The position numbers and the translations under genes were made by a program. Source: an uncultured Erysipelotrichaceae bacterium (GTDB taxonomy: Bacteria; Bacillota_I; Bacilli_A; RF39; UBA660). Taken from it: a stretch of DNA of 41,576 bases. Below the pieces are notes generated by a model, which saw only the letters and a program-made list of their open reading frames with translations, ran no database searches and was not told the origin of the DNA. Of the stretch, positions 15,661 to 24,361 are shown one piece after another; the stretch's first letter is position 1, and each line of letters starts with the position of its first letter. The DNA lies in assembly GCA_902782915.1 (NCBI GenBank), contig CACZOV010000038.1:1-41576 (forward strand). The letters run 5' to 3'.

Positions 15661-17424
15661 ATGAAAAAAATATTTATTTTAATACTTTCTGTTTTATCAT
15701 TTTTATTATCTAAAAATGTTTTAGCAAAAGAAAGTAAGCTAGTTATGGAGTATGTTAATAATCCATATTACTATAGAGATTGGGGTGATAGTGTAGATAC
15801 TGGAAAGCTTACTTTTTATAACTTAGATGGTGAAGTTGCATATTGTATAGAGCCAGGTATTCATATTTCAGATGATACATATATTGAATCATCTCTTGAT
15901 AGTGTTCCATTAACGCGTGATCAATTAGAAAAAATAAAATTAATTGGTTATTATGGATTTGAATATATTGGACATGATACTGTTCGTTATCGGATGGCAA
16001 CTCAAGCTTTAATTTGGGAAAATATTAGAAATTTAACAACTGAATTTTGGAGTGGGAAAAATAAAACTGGTGAGCTTATTGATGTTAGTTTAGAAAAAAA
16101 TGAGATCATGGAACTTGTAAATAATCATTATATTACACCAGAATTTAAAGAAGAAACAACAATTTCTATTGATACAGAAGTAGTATTTGAAGATGTTAAT
16201 CATGTTTTAAAATATTATACAGTTATAAATAATAATAAAGATATTGAGGTTATTAAAGATAATGATAAGTTATATATAAAAGGAAATAAAGAAGGAGATT
16301 ATTCAATTATATTAAAAAAACTTAAGTATGATAATAAAACAACCATTTTTTATGTAGGTAAGGATGGAGTAAGTCAAAAAATGATGAAATTAAGAATTGA
16401 TGATGAAGTTGAGACTAGTTTAAATATTTCCATTTTATCTGGACAGTTAAATTTACAAAAATTAGATATGGAAACTAAGACAAATAAAGTAGTTGGTAAT
16501 TGTTCCTTAGAAAATGCAAAATACGGAATTTATGATGAAAATAATAATTTAATAGAAGTAATTAAGACTAATGAATTTGGAGAAGCTAAAAGTTCTAATT
16601 TAAAATTTGGAAATTATTATTTACAAGAAATAGAACCTAGTTATGGATATCTTTTAGATAACAAAAAGTATAATTTTATAATTAATGAAGAACAAATTAA
16701 TGTTGATTTAAAAGTATATGAAAGTGCCAAAAAGAAAAAATTTACAATTATAAAAAGTTTAGAAGATGACTCTAGTTTTTTAAGTTTAGAAAGTGGAGTT
16801 ATATTTGAAATATATTTAAATAAAGAAGATGAAGTTTATGGAAAAGTGGTAACTGATATTAATGGAATAGCTGAAATAGATCTTCCATTTGGACGGTACT
16901 TAATTCATCAAGTAAATACCCTCGATGGATATTATAAAGTAGATGATTTTGAAATTTTAATAAATGAAGATAGCAATGATATTTATAAAATGCTAAAAGA
17001 TAAAAAGGTAATAGGTAAAATAGAAATTTTAAAAACAGATTCAAGTACTAATACGTCTCTTTCAAATGCTTTTATAGAAGTTTATAAAGTAGATAATGAA
17101 GAAACATTTATTAAAGAGGGGTATACAGATAAAGATGGAAAATTGGTTATTGATAATCTTGATGTTGGAACTTACAGAATAATTGAAAAAGCATCCCCTG
17201 ATGGATATCAAGTAAATAATGATGAATACTATGTTACTATAAGTAATTTACAAAATGAAGTTTTTCTAAATATAAAAAATGATTCTATAGAAGTAGTAGA
17301 AATTGAAGTACCAAATACTTTAATAGATAGCAAAAACAATAAGAAATTGGTATTAATTTTATTACTTAATGGATCATTTATGATTATTTATTCTATAATA
17401 AAAAAAGATGAAAAATCATCTTAA
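15661..17424 (+). CDS. Cell-surface adhesin: thioester domain plus three CnaB/SpaA-like domains
   Basis: A 587-residue secreted surface protein. A signal peptide (1-22, ending VLA) is followed by a thioester domain in which Cys62 (AYCIEPG) and Gln115 (ATQALIWE) are placed to form the internal Cys-Gln thioester that lets such adhesins bond covalently to host targets. Beta-rich sequence follows, then three CnaB/SpaA-like repeats (about 273-365, 366-460 and 461-550), with endings such as YLQEIEPSYGY and YRIIEKASPDGY typical of isopeptide-bonded domains; the second has HQVNTLDGY with Gln for Glu. The C-terminus has VPNT, a hydrophobic span and a charged tail, which looks like a sortase signal, but the usual Gly after VPNT is Leu. 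AGAGGAG fixes the ATG at 15661. No sortase is in the window. Confidence 0.85.
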   Translation: MKKIFILILSVLSFLLSKNVLAKESKLVMEYVNNPYYYRDWGDSVDTGKLTFYNLDGEVAYCIEPGIHISDDTYIESSLDSVPLTRDQLEKIKLIGYYGFEYIGHDTVRYRMATQALIWENIRNLTTEFWSGKNKTGELIDVSLEKNEIMELVNNHYITPEFKEETTISIDTEVVFEDVNHVLKYYTVINNNKDIEVIKDNDKLYIKGNKEGDYSIILKKLKYDNKTTIFYVGKDGVSQKMMKLRIDDEVETSLNISILSGQLNLQKLDMETKTNKVVGNCSLENAKYGIYDENNNLIEVIKTNEFGEAKSSNLKFGNYYLQEIEPSYGYLLDNKKYNFIINEEQINVDLKVYESAKKKKFTIIKSLEDDSSFLSLESGVIFEIYLNKEDEVYGKVVTDINGIAEIDLPFGRYLIHQVNTLDGYYKVDDFEILINEDSNDIYKMLKDKKVIGKIEILKTDSSTNTSLSNAFIEVYKVDNEETFIKEGYTDKDGKLVIDNLDVGTYRIIEKASPDGYQVNNDEYYVTISNLQNEVFLNIKNDSIEVVEIEVPNTLIDSKNNKKLVLILLLNGSFMIIYSIIKKDEKSS

Positions 17425-17870
17425 ATAATTTCTTTTTTATTACTTTTTCCAACTAAATAATCAAAAGATATATTATAATAAAGTGCCAAATAATAAAGCT
17501 TAAAGGTAGTAGGAATTCTACTTCCGTCTTCATAATGGGAGTAGGTTCTTTGATGAAATCCAACAGCATTTCCGAGTTCTTGTTGGCTAAGGTGTTTTTC
17601 TTTTCTTAATTCTAAAAGTCTCTTACACATTAAAGTAAGATTAATATTTTTTAAAACTTTATTATTTTGGTTACTTAATCCCAGTAAATAATCCATGCTA
17701 CAATTAAATAAGTTTGCTAGTTCATTACATTTTTCAATAGGAATATCATTTATACCATATTCCCATTTGGAATATGTACTTCTATTTGTCGAAAGTATTC
17801 CAGCTACATCTTTTTGCTTTAGATCATGATCAACTCTTAGATCAGCGATCCGAATCCTCTTGTCTTTCAA
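17421..17870 (-). CDS. Transcription regulator with two XRE-type helix-turn-helix domains
   Basis: A 149-residue DNA-binding protein made of two complete XRE-type domains in tandem: about 1-65 (HDLKQKDVAGILSTNRSTYSKWE, then DYLLGLS) and about 80-143 (HLSQQELGNAVGFHQRTYSHYE, then DYLVGKS). A single chain could thus act like a covalent dimer. The start is assigned to a TTG at 17870, because GGGTGGTAAAA directly before it copies exactly the arrangement before the ATG at 32601. A GTG at 17879 overlaps that site. It is divergent from the 18000-19028 gene and convergent with the adhesin gene, overlapping it by 4 bases. Targets are unknown; the adhesin operator is an obvious candidate. Confidence 0.85.
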   Translation of the reverse strand: MKDKRIRIADLRVDHDLKQKDVAGILSTNRSTYSKWEYGINDIPIEKCNELANLFNCSMDYLLGLSNQNNKVLKNINLTLMCKRLLELRKEKHLSQQELGNAVGFHQRTYSHYEDGSRIPTTFKLYYLALYYNISFDYLVGKSNKKEII

Positions 17871-17902
17871 TTTTACCACCCATCTTTATTCTAGTATTTA
17901 AA

Positions 17903-17941
17903 ATTATACTCGTTGACTTTTGCTCTTTTGTGGACTAAAAT
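17903..17941 (+). promoter_or_regulatory. Divergent promoter region
   Basis: On the plus strand -35 TTGACT (17913-17918), 17 bases, -10 TAAAAT (17936-17941) drive the 18000 gene. On the minus strand a TATAAT (17903-17908) lies upstream of the regulator, with a weak -35 that overlaps the plus-strand spacer. The regulator could therefore control both. Confidence 0.55.
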
Positions 17942-17999
17942 AAAGAATGCAAGAAAAGAATACTACTAAATATTAATACAATTAAAAGGAGGAATTAAT

Positions 18000-19028
18000 A
18001 TTAAAACAGATATTATAACTAATTATTCTTTAGCTTTAGATAAAGAAATATTTTTTAAAGATAAAGAAGATATAAAAAAATATCTTATTTCTTTAATAGA
18101 TGAGTATAATTATTCTTATAAAAAAAGTTTAACAAAATTTGTTTTAGAACTTAATTCTAAAAGTTTTTATTTTAAAAATAATCATTTAGATAAAATAAAA
18201 TATAGTAAAAAGAGATGTTTATATCTTTTGGATAATTTAAATATTTTATTAGAAGAAGCGAATAATATTTTTAATAAAGAAGAAAGATTTCTTTATTTAC
18301 TTATAAAAAGTATCTTTTTTCATAGTAATTATTTAATTCAAGATTTTTTATTTGATATGTTTTCTTTAAAACTTCATTTTTATTATCAAGAAAATCCTAT
18401 TTCTTACTATTACAAACATCAATTATTATTTCTTTTTCATCAAAAATTAACCAAAATTAAAGTTTTTTTTACAATAGAATATAAATGTTATAATAATTAT
18501 AAATCAAATGTATTTAATAGTTTAACTTTAAAAGATCAAATATCTTCCTTAGGACTAATTGCAAGAGCTTTAAAAGAAGAAAGTATTATAACTCTTTTTT
18601 CTTTACCTAATAAAAAAATAGATTCTCTTTTAAATAATCAGATATTACTAGAAAAAATAAAAGATGTTTATAAAGATTTTTTAAGCCTTAAATTAAAAAT
18701 AATTATAAAAAAACAAGAATTATCAAGTAAATATGAAGATTTAATAAAAGAATTTTTAGATCAAATAAATATTATTCAAGAAAAATATAAAACTTTTAAG
18801 ATTTGTGATCTTATAATTAATTCTAATCAAAAGGGAATTAAAATGGATTTAGTAACATTTTCAATTATTTATAAAAAAACGAAATTTAAAGTTCAATTAT
18901 CCCAAGTAAATTTTAAATTATATGCATATTTATATTATAATTCTTTAGCTATATTAAAAGATAGAATTTATTGTCTAAATGATTTTGAAAGAGTTTTTTA
19001 TTACTTGAAAGAGGATTATTTTTCTTGA
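18000..19028 (+). CDS. Uncharacterised 342-residue protein with an apparent ATT start
   Basis: I do not recognise a family. The frame is open from 17970, but its first ATG/GTG/TTG codon is a TTG at 18228 with no ribosome site. A perfect AGGAGG at 17987-17992 lies seven bases before an in-frame ATT at 18000, and 76 clean codons (beginning IKTDIITNYSLALDKE) join that ATT to the rest. ATT is one base from ATG, so either a true AUU start, as in E. coli infC, or a mutated start is likely. The protein is helical, basic, rich in Leu, Ile, Lys, Phe and Tyr, without signal peptide. The next gene's promoter overlaps its stop. Confidence 0.65.
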   Translation: MKTDIITNYSLALDKEIFFKDKEDIKKYLISLIDEYNYSYKKSLTKFVLELNSKSFYFKNNHLDKIKYSKKRCLYLLDNLNILLEEANNIFNKEERFLYLLIKSIFFHSNYLIQDFLFDMFSLKLHFYYQENPISYYYKHQLLFLFHQKLTKIKVFFTIEYKCYNNYKSNVFNSLTLKDQISSLGLIARALKEESIITLFSLPNKKIDSLLNNQILLEKIKDVYKDFLSLKLKIIIKKQELSSKYEDLIKEFLDQINIIQEKYKTFKICDLIINSNQKGIKMDLVTFSIIYKKTKFKVQLSQVNFKLYAYLYYNSLAILKDRIYCLNDFERVFYYLKEDYFS

Positions 19029-19053
19029 CAAGAATATGCCATATTGCTATAAT
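19025..19053 (+). promoter_or_regulatory. Strong promoter overlapping the previous stop codon
   Basis: TTGACA (19025-19030), 17 bases, TATAAT (19048-19053) is a full consensus promoter. It shares bases with the TGA stop at 19026-19028. Confidence 0.85.
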
Positions 19054-19081
19054 ATAGGCGTTTTTGATTTAGGGGGGAAAT

Positions 19082-19453
19082 ATGGAAAGAGAAATAAAAC
19101 ATTTTGTTGAAGAATTTTGGATAGAAAAAAATATTGAAGGGTATGTTTCTGAGATTAATTCAAGAAGTGATTATATTAGTAATTTAAAAAGTGATCCTTT
19201 CTTGTTTTTGGTAAGATTTTTTGATAGAGAAGTAATTACAATTGATAAAAAGAAATATATTGGAGAAGCATTTAACTATTCTGATTTTATCAAGGTTAAT
19301 AATTTAATAGAATTTTGTGGATTTAGTTTTCAAGAATTATTAAACACAAATGTTTCAGTTAGTGATACAAAAAAAAGTCAAGAAATAATTAACAATATTA
19401 TCATGTTAGAAGATTTTAAAGACGAATTATTAAGTGAAAATTTAAAAAAATAA
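19082..19453 (+). CDS. Uncharacterised 123-residue acidic/basic protein
   Basis: No family recognised. It is a small soluble protein, probably mostly helical, with one cysteine (FCGFSFQELL) and no membrane span. AGGGGGGAAAT precedes the ATG. It has its own consensus promoter and its own terminator, so it is a strongly expressed single-gene unit, which argues that it is real despite the lack of a name. Confidence 0.8.
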   Translation: MEREIKHFVEEFWIEKNIEGYVSEINSRSDYISNLKSDPFLFLVRFFDREVITIDKKKYIGEAFNYSDFIKVNNLIEFCGFSFQELLNTNVSVSDTKKSQEIINNIIMLEDFKDELLSENLKK

Positions 19454-19476
19454 AAGTACTCAATTTGAGTATTTTT
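19452..19476 (+). terminator. Terminator after the 123-residue gene
   Basis: AAAAGTACTCAA pairs with TTGAGTATTTTT (one G-U pair), ending in T; it starts at the stop codon. Confidence 0.7.
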
Positions 19477-19532
19477 AATTTAAACTGGATTTTGTTTTCT
19501 ATAATTGATACAATATAAATGGAAGTGATATT

Positions 19533-21287
19533 GTGAGCAAAATTCAAGTAATGGATTCTAATTTAGCAAATAAAATAGCAGCAGGAGAAGTTGTTGAAAA
19601 AACAATGAATGTAGTAAAAGAATTAGTAGAAAATTCAATTGATGCAAAGTCTTCGATGATTAAAATAGAATTAATTGATTCAGGTGTAAAACAAATAAAA
19701 GTAATAGATGATGGAATAGGAATGGATAAAGAGGATGCAGTTTTAGCTTTTTCTCGTCATGCAACAAGTAAATTAAAGACACTTGATGATTTATTTAATA
19801 TTAATTCTTTGGGCTTTCGTGGTGAAGCGCTTCCTTCTATTGCAAGTGTTTCTAACGTTGTTTTAAAAACAAGTGATGGAAAAAGTGGAACAATTGTTAA
19901 AATAAATGGAGGAGTTATAGAAAGTGTTTTAAAATGTGATCTAAAAAAAGGAACAAGTATTACAGTTACAGATTTATTTTACAATACTCCAGTTAGATTA
20001 AAATATTTAAAAAGCTTATATACAGAACTTTCTAATATAACTGATTATGTTAATAAAATGGCTCTTAGTTATCCCAATATTAAATTTATTTTAGTAAATA
20101 ATGATAAAGAATTATTAAATACATCAGGAAATGGTGATTTATTAAAAACTATTTTAAATATATATGGATTAGTAGTGGCTAGTAAAATGATCTATATTGA
20201 AAAAGAATCAGATGATTATAAAATAAGTGGCTATATATCATATCCTGAACTTACTAAAAGTAATAAAAGTAATATTGTTTTATTAATTAATAATCGAGTT
20301 GTTAAAAACTATGAAGTTATAAAAACTATAGTTGAAGCTTATCATACTTTTATACCTAAAGAAAGATATCCATATGTTGTTTTAAATATTAAAGTAGATC
20401 CATTTTTAGTTGATGTAAATGTTCATCCAACTAAAATGGAAGTAAAGTTTTCTAAACTTGATTCTTTATTAAATTTGATTTTTGATGTGATAAGAGAAAA
20501 ACTTTCTCATAAAACTTTAATTCCTAAAGTGGTTGATGAAAATGTTGAAGATAATTATTATAATGATTTTAATGAAACTACTTTAGAAGTAAGAGAAGAA
20601 AGCCCTATTGAATTAAAGTTTAATTTTGATGAAGAAAAAATTGTTGATGCTAAAAAAGAAGTTGTAAAAGACTCTGAATTATCAAAAGATTCTGATTTAT
20701 CTAATAGATTAAAACCAATGAATGCTATTGCTATTGTTCATAAAACTTATATTGTTTGTGAAAATGAAGATGGGATGTATTTAGTTGATCAACATGCAGC
20801 AGCTGAAAGAATTAATTATGAGAAGGTCAAAGAAGAAATGAAAAATCATAATAATAATTTAATGGATGTGTTAATTCCTTATAAAGTAGAACTTCCTAAA
20901 AATGAGTATTTGATTCTTGAAAAAAACTTTTATTTATTAGATAGACTTGGATTTGTTTATGAAGAATTTTCAGATAATACTATTTTAATTAGAAGACATC
21001 CAACATGGTTATCTAGCTCTAAAACTTATGAATCAATTTTAAAAATAATTGATATCATTGTAGAAAATGAAAAGTTTGATGAAGAAAAATTCCTAGATCG
21101 AGTAGCAGCAACAGTTGCTTGTCGTATGAGTATTATGGCAGGAGATTATATAACACTTGATGATGCAAATAAATTAATTGAAGAACTTCGTCATATGAAA
21201 AATCCTTTTAATTGTGCTCATGGAAGACCAAGTATAATAACACTTACTAATTATGATTTAGAAAAAATGTTTAAAAGGAGTATGTAA
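19533..21287 (+). CDS. mutL: DNA mismatch repair protein MutL
   Basis: MutL links mismatch recognition by MutS to strand removal. This 584-residue protein has the N-terminal GHKL ATPase (NSIDAKS, DDGIGM, GFRGEALPSIASV, then the transducer domain to about 330), a variable acidic linker, and a C-terminal dimerisation and endonuclease domain. The metal-binding endonuclease motif DQHAAAERINYE starts at Asp419, and ACRMSIMAGD and CAHGRPS complete the site, so it should be a nicking MutL as in other bacteria without MutH. The start is a GTG at 19533 with GGAAGTGAT upstream. It heads a mutL-21289-miaA operon. mutS is not in the window. Confidence 0.95.
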   Translation: MSKIQVMDSNLANKIAAGEVVEKTMNVVKELVENSIDAKSSMIKIELIDSGVKQIKVIDDGIGMDKEDAVLAFSRHATSKLKTLDDLFNINSLGFRGEALPSIASVSNVVLKTSDGKSGTIVKINGGVIESVLKCDLKKGTSITVTDLFYNTPVRLKYLKSLYTELSNITDYVNKMALSYPNIKFILVNNDKELLNTSGNGDLLKTILNIYGLVVASKMIYIEKESDDYKISGYISYPELTKSNKSNIVLLINNRVVKNYEVIKTIVEAYHTFIPKERYPYVVLNIKVDPFLVDVNVHPTKMEVKFSKLDSLLNLIFDVIREKLSHKTLIPKVVDENVEDNYYNDFNETTLEVREESPIELKFNFDEEKIVDAKKEVVKDSELSKDSDLSNRLKPMNAIAIVHKTYIVCENEDGMYLVDQHAAAERINYEKVKEEMKNHNNNLMDVLIPYKVELPKNEYLILEKNFYLLDRLGFVYEEFSDNTILIRRHPTWLSSSKTYESILKIIDIIVENEKFDEEKFLDRVAATVACRMSIMAGDYITLDDANKLIEELRHMKNPFNCAHGRPSIITLTNYDLEKMFKRSM

Positions 21288-21288
21288 A

Positions 21289-21927
21289 ATGAGTAAACTT
21301 TATATAAATGATTTATCACAAATTGCAAATGGAAAAATTACTTACTTAAATTTTTTAGAAAAAAATAAAGTAAATTCTTTAATATCTTTAAAAAGAGTAG
21401 ATCAAATAAGATTTGAAACAAGAAATGTAAGAGAAAATTTAATAAATGAATTTAAAAGTGATATTCATAAAGAAGGTATTAACATAAATTTGTATCCTGA
21501 AAGCTTATTTTTTAAAGATAATTTATGGATTATAATTGATGATATAAATTGTATATTATCGAGTAAACTTATATCAACTAATAATTTAGATCCTGAGTTA
21601 GAGTCTAAAATAAGAAAAATTTTACCATATGTAAGAAAAATATTAGAATTAAGAAAATATACTAAGATTTTAGAAAATAGTTTTTATGAAGATATAATGC
21701 TTTATAAAGACAAAGATAAAGCTTTAATATTAAATGGTGGTGGAATATATTTGCCAATTGGTTATGATGAATTAAATGAATCTGAAAGAGAAGAATTATT
21801 AATTTATTATTATGAAAATTATAATAATATTTTAGAAAACATATTAATTCCTAATGATTATCATTTAAATAATTTACAAAAAGATATTGAAAAGGATAAA
21901 GTTTTAAAACTTTATAAAGGATTATAA
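21289..21927 (+). CDS. Uncharacterised protein between mutL and miaA
   Basis: A 212-residue cytosolic protein I do not recognise. The N-terminal half contains a basic region (KRVDQIRFETRNVRENLI), the middle IIIDDINCILSS, and the C-terminal half repeated charged helices (ESEREELLIYYYENYNN). It starts one base after the mutL stop, with AAAGGAG inside mutL, and its stop shares one base with the miaA ATG, so the three are translationally coupled. Position alone suggests a link to DNA repair or tRNA modification, but nothing in the sequence proves one. Confidence 0.75.
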   Translation: MSKLYINDLSQIANGKITYLNFLEKNKVNSLISLKRVDQIRFETRNVRENLINEFKSDIHKEGININLYPESLFFKDNLWIIIDDINCILSSKLISTNNLDPELESKIRKILPYVRKILELRKYTKILENSFYEDIMLYKDKDKALILNGGGIYLPIGYDELNESEREELLIYYYENYNNILENILIPNDYHLNNLQKDIEKDKVLKLYKGL

Positions 21928-22793
21928 TGAAAATCGTTGTAATAGTAGGACCTACTGGAGTTGGTAAAACAAAACTTAGTATTTTTCTTGCTCATCAAAT
22001 GAATGCTTCAATAATAAATGGTGATTCTATGCAAGTATATCGTCTGTTAGATATTGGAACTGCTAAAATAAAAGAAAACGAAAAAGAAAATATTCCACAT
22101 TACTTATTTGATATAAAAGATCCAACTGAAAATTATGCAATCTATGATTATCAAAAAGATGGAAGAAAATTACTTGATAAATTTCAAAAAGAAAATAAAA
22201 ATGTGATAATTGTAGGTGGATCAGGTTTATATTTAAAAAGTTTATTATATGATTATAAATTTCAAGAAGAAGAAAAGATAAATGACTTTAAAAATTTAAC
22301 AAATGAAGAAATACTTAGAGAGATAAAAAAAGATCATGAAACAAATATACATGTAAATAACCGAAAAAGATTAATAAGAGAACTTAATAAAATAAAAAAT
22401 AATAGTATTATTAAAAGTGATATTAATAAAAAATTATATGATTTTACAGTAATAGGACTTACTTGTGATAGAGATAAATTATATTCTGTAGTTAATTCAA
22501 GAGTTGATTTGATGTTTGAAGAGGGACTTGTTGATGAAGTAAAAACATTATATGATAATAATATTCATAGTAAAGCAATTCAAACTGGAATAGGTTATAA
22601 AGAGTTATATGACTTTTTTGATAATAAAATAACACTTGATGAAGCAAAAGAATTAATTAAGAAAAATACCAGACACTTTATAAAACGCCAATATACTTTC
22701 TTTAAACATCAAATGGATGTTAATTGGATTACGGTTGATTTTGATAATTTTGAAAATACAATTGAAAATGCTAAAAAAATACTTGATTTATAA
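21927..22793 (+). CDS. miaA: tRNA dimethylallyltransferase
   Basis: MiaA transfers a dimethylallyl group from DMAPP to N6 of A37 in tRNAs that read UNN codons. It has 288 residues, slightly short. The P-loop is GPTGVGKTKLS (8-18), then INGDSMQVYRLLDIGTAK with the catalytic Asp, HYLFDIKDPTENY, GGSGLYLKSLLYDY, RKRLIRELNK, and the C-terminal AIQTGIGYKEL and NTRHFIKRQYTFFK for tRNA contact. It overlaps the preceding gene by one base and is followed by the terminator at 22846. Confidence 0.95.
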   Translation: MKIVVIVGPTGVGKTKLSIFLAHQMNASIINGDSMQVYRLLDIGTAKIKENEKENIPHYLFDIKDPTENYAIYDYQKDGRKLLDKFQKENKNVIIVGGSGLYLKSLLYDYKFQEEEKINDFKNLTNEEILREIKKDHETNIHVNNRKRLIRELNKIKNNSIIKSDINKKLYDFTVIGLTCDRDKLYSVVNSRVDLMFEEGLVDEVKTLYDNNIHSKAIQTGIGYKELYDFFDNKITLDEAKELIKKNTRHFIKRQYTFFKHQMDVNWITVDFDNFENTIENAKKILDL

Positions 22794-22845
22794 AAAATTG
22801 ACATAGAAAAAATATAATACCATATATTAAATAAAATATATTTTT

Positions 22846-22880
22846 ATGACTTAAAATGTTGCTTTTAAGTCATTTTTTTT
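22846..22880 (+). terminator. Terminator of the mutL-miaA operon
   Basis: A perfect 11-base stem ATGACTTAAAA / TTTTAAGTCAT around TGTTGC, followed by a T-run. Confidence 0.85.
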
Positions 22881-22887
22881 ATATAAT
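22859..22887 (+). promoter_or_regulatory. relA promoter nested in the terminator
   Basis: -35 TTGCTT (22859-22864) lies in the loop and 3' arm of the terminator hairpin. A 17-base spacer leads to a perfect TATAAT (22882-22887), 20 bases before the relA start. Confidence 0.55.
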
Positions 22888-22907
22888 AACAAAGAAGGTG
22901 AAGTTTT

Positions 22908-24359
22908 ATGGATAGTATTACTTATAGTGATTTAGAAAAACGTGTTTTATCATATACTCCTTTTGATGTTATGAAATTAAGACGTGCCTATGATTATGCT
23001 AAAAATCATCATAAGAATCAATTTAGAGCAAGTGGTGAACCTTTTATTAATCATCCAATAAATGTTGCATACATTTTATCATTCATGCATGCAGATATGG
23101 ATACAATTATAGCAGCTCTTTTGCATGATGTTGTTGAAGATACAGAGTCAACTCTTGATGAGATAGAAACAAAATTTAATAAAACTGTTCGAGAATTAGT
23201 TGATGGAGTTACTAAGATGACTAAACTTGATTTTAATAATAAGAAAGAACTATCTGCTATTAATATTAGAAGACTTATTGTTAGTTTAGCAAGGGATCCG
23301 AGAATTATTATTATAAAGCTTGTTGATAGACTTCATAATATGCGAACACTTGAGTATAAAAGTTTAGAAAAACAAAGAGAAAAAGCTCTTGAGACATTAG
23401 AAATATATGTACCTCTTGCTTATTATATAGGTGCTAATAAAATACGTGATGAACTTGAAAATTTAAGTTTTAAATATTTAAAATCAAGTTTGTATGGAGA
23501 TATTAAAAAACAAAGAGAAGATTTAAAGAAAGAAACTAAATCTAATTTAGAAATTGAAGTAAAAAAATTAGAATCTTTATTTAAAAAGCATAATATAAAA
23601 GTAAAGTTTGAAATTCGTTATAAAGATGTTTATAGTATTTATAAAAAATTACTTACTAAAGTTAGTTTTGAGATGATTCATGATATGATATCAATTAAAG
23701 TTCTTGTTAAAAATGTTAAAGATTGTTATATGGCTTTAATGCTTTTACATGAAGTTTATACTCCAATTAATGATCGATTTAAAGATTATATTGCTAAACC
23801 TAAAACTAATATGTATAGAAGTATTCATACAACCGTATTTGGACCAGATAATAGACTATTGCAATTTCAAATTAGAACTTATGATATGGAAAGAGTTGCA
23901 ATATTTGGTCTTACATCTTATTGGTTTCAATATAAAAATAATGCAAGAATTTATATGCAAAAAGATTTAGAGAATAATTTTCAATTCTTTAAAGAAATTA
24001 AAGAACTTGATAGTACAATACTTGATAATATAGAGTTTTTAAGTCAAGTAAAAAAAGAACTTTTTGGAAGTAATATTTATGTTTATACAACTGGAGGAGA
24101 TGTTATAGAGCTTCCAAGTGGTGCAACTGTTATTGATTTTGCATATAAAATTCATACTGATATAGGTAATTCTATGGTAGCAGCAATTGTTAATAGTGAA
24201 GCAGTTCCACTTGACTATGTATTAAGTAATCAAGATAAGGTTAGAATTATTACCGATGAAAGTGCTTATGTACCAAAAGAAGATTGGCTTGATAAAGTAG
24301 TTACAACCAGTGCTAGAAATAAAATTATGGATTTTATAAAAGAACATGAGAATGATTAG
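22908..24359 (+). CDS. RelA/SpoT-type (p)ppGpp enzyme, C-terminally short, probably hydrolase-biased
   Basis: This cytosolic alarmone enzyme has 483 residues against about 730 for the full family. The HD hydrolase domain is intact: FINHPINVAYIL (His49), HDVVEDT (73-74) and KLVDRLHNMRTL (Asp140). The synthetase domain follows: RYKDVYSIYKK, HDMISIKVL (Asp259), DYIAKPKTNMYRSIHTTV and QFQIRT. In most members the last motif is E-x-QIRT, and that Glu is needed for synthesis; here it is Gln319. A TGS domain lies at about 388-448, after which the protein ends, with no zinc-finger or ACT/RRM domain for ribosome sensing. It is therefore likely a hydrolase, with weak or no synthesis. GAAGGTGA fixes the ATG. 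The next gene starts 2 bases after its stop. Confidence 0.9.
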   Translation: MDSITYSDLEKRVLSYTPFDVMKLRRAYDYAKNHHKNQFRASGEPFINHPINVAYILSFMHADMDTIIAALLHDVVEDTESTLDEIETKFNKTVRELVDGVTKMTKLDFNNKKELSAINIRRLIVSLARDPRIIIIKLVDRLHNMRTLEYKSLEKQREKALETLEIYVPLAYYIGANKIRDELENLSFKYLKSSLYGDIKKQREDLKKETKSNLEIEVKKLESLFKKHNIKVKFEIRYKDVYSIYKKLLTKVSFEMIHDMISIKVLVKNVKDCYMALMLLHEVYTPINDRFKDYIAKPKTNMYRSIHTTVFGPDNRLLQFQIRTYDMERVAIFGLTSYWFQYKNNARIYMQKDLENNFQFFKEIKELDSTILDNIEFLSQVKKELFGSNIYVYTTGGDVIELPSGATVIDFAYKIHTDIGNSMVAAIVNSEAVPLDYVLSNQDKVRIITDESAYVPKEDWLDKVVTTSARNKIMDFIKEHEND

Positions 24360-24361
24360 AA

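Noticed and set aside
22798..22818. TTGACA with nearby TATAAT as a promoter before the miaA terminator
   Set aside because: The spacer is only 9 bases; the nested promoter at 22859-22887 has correct spacing.
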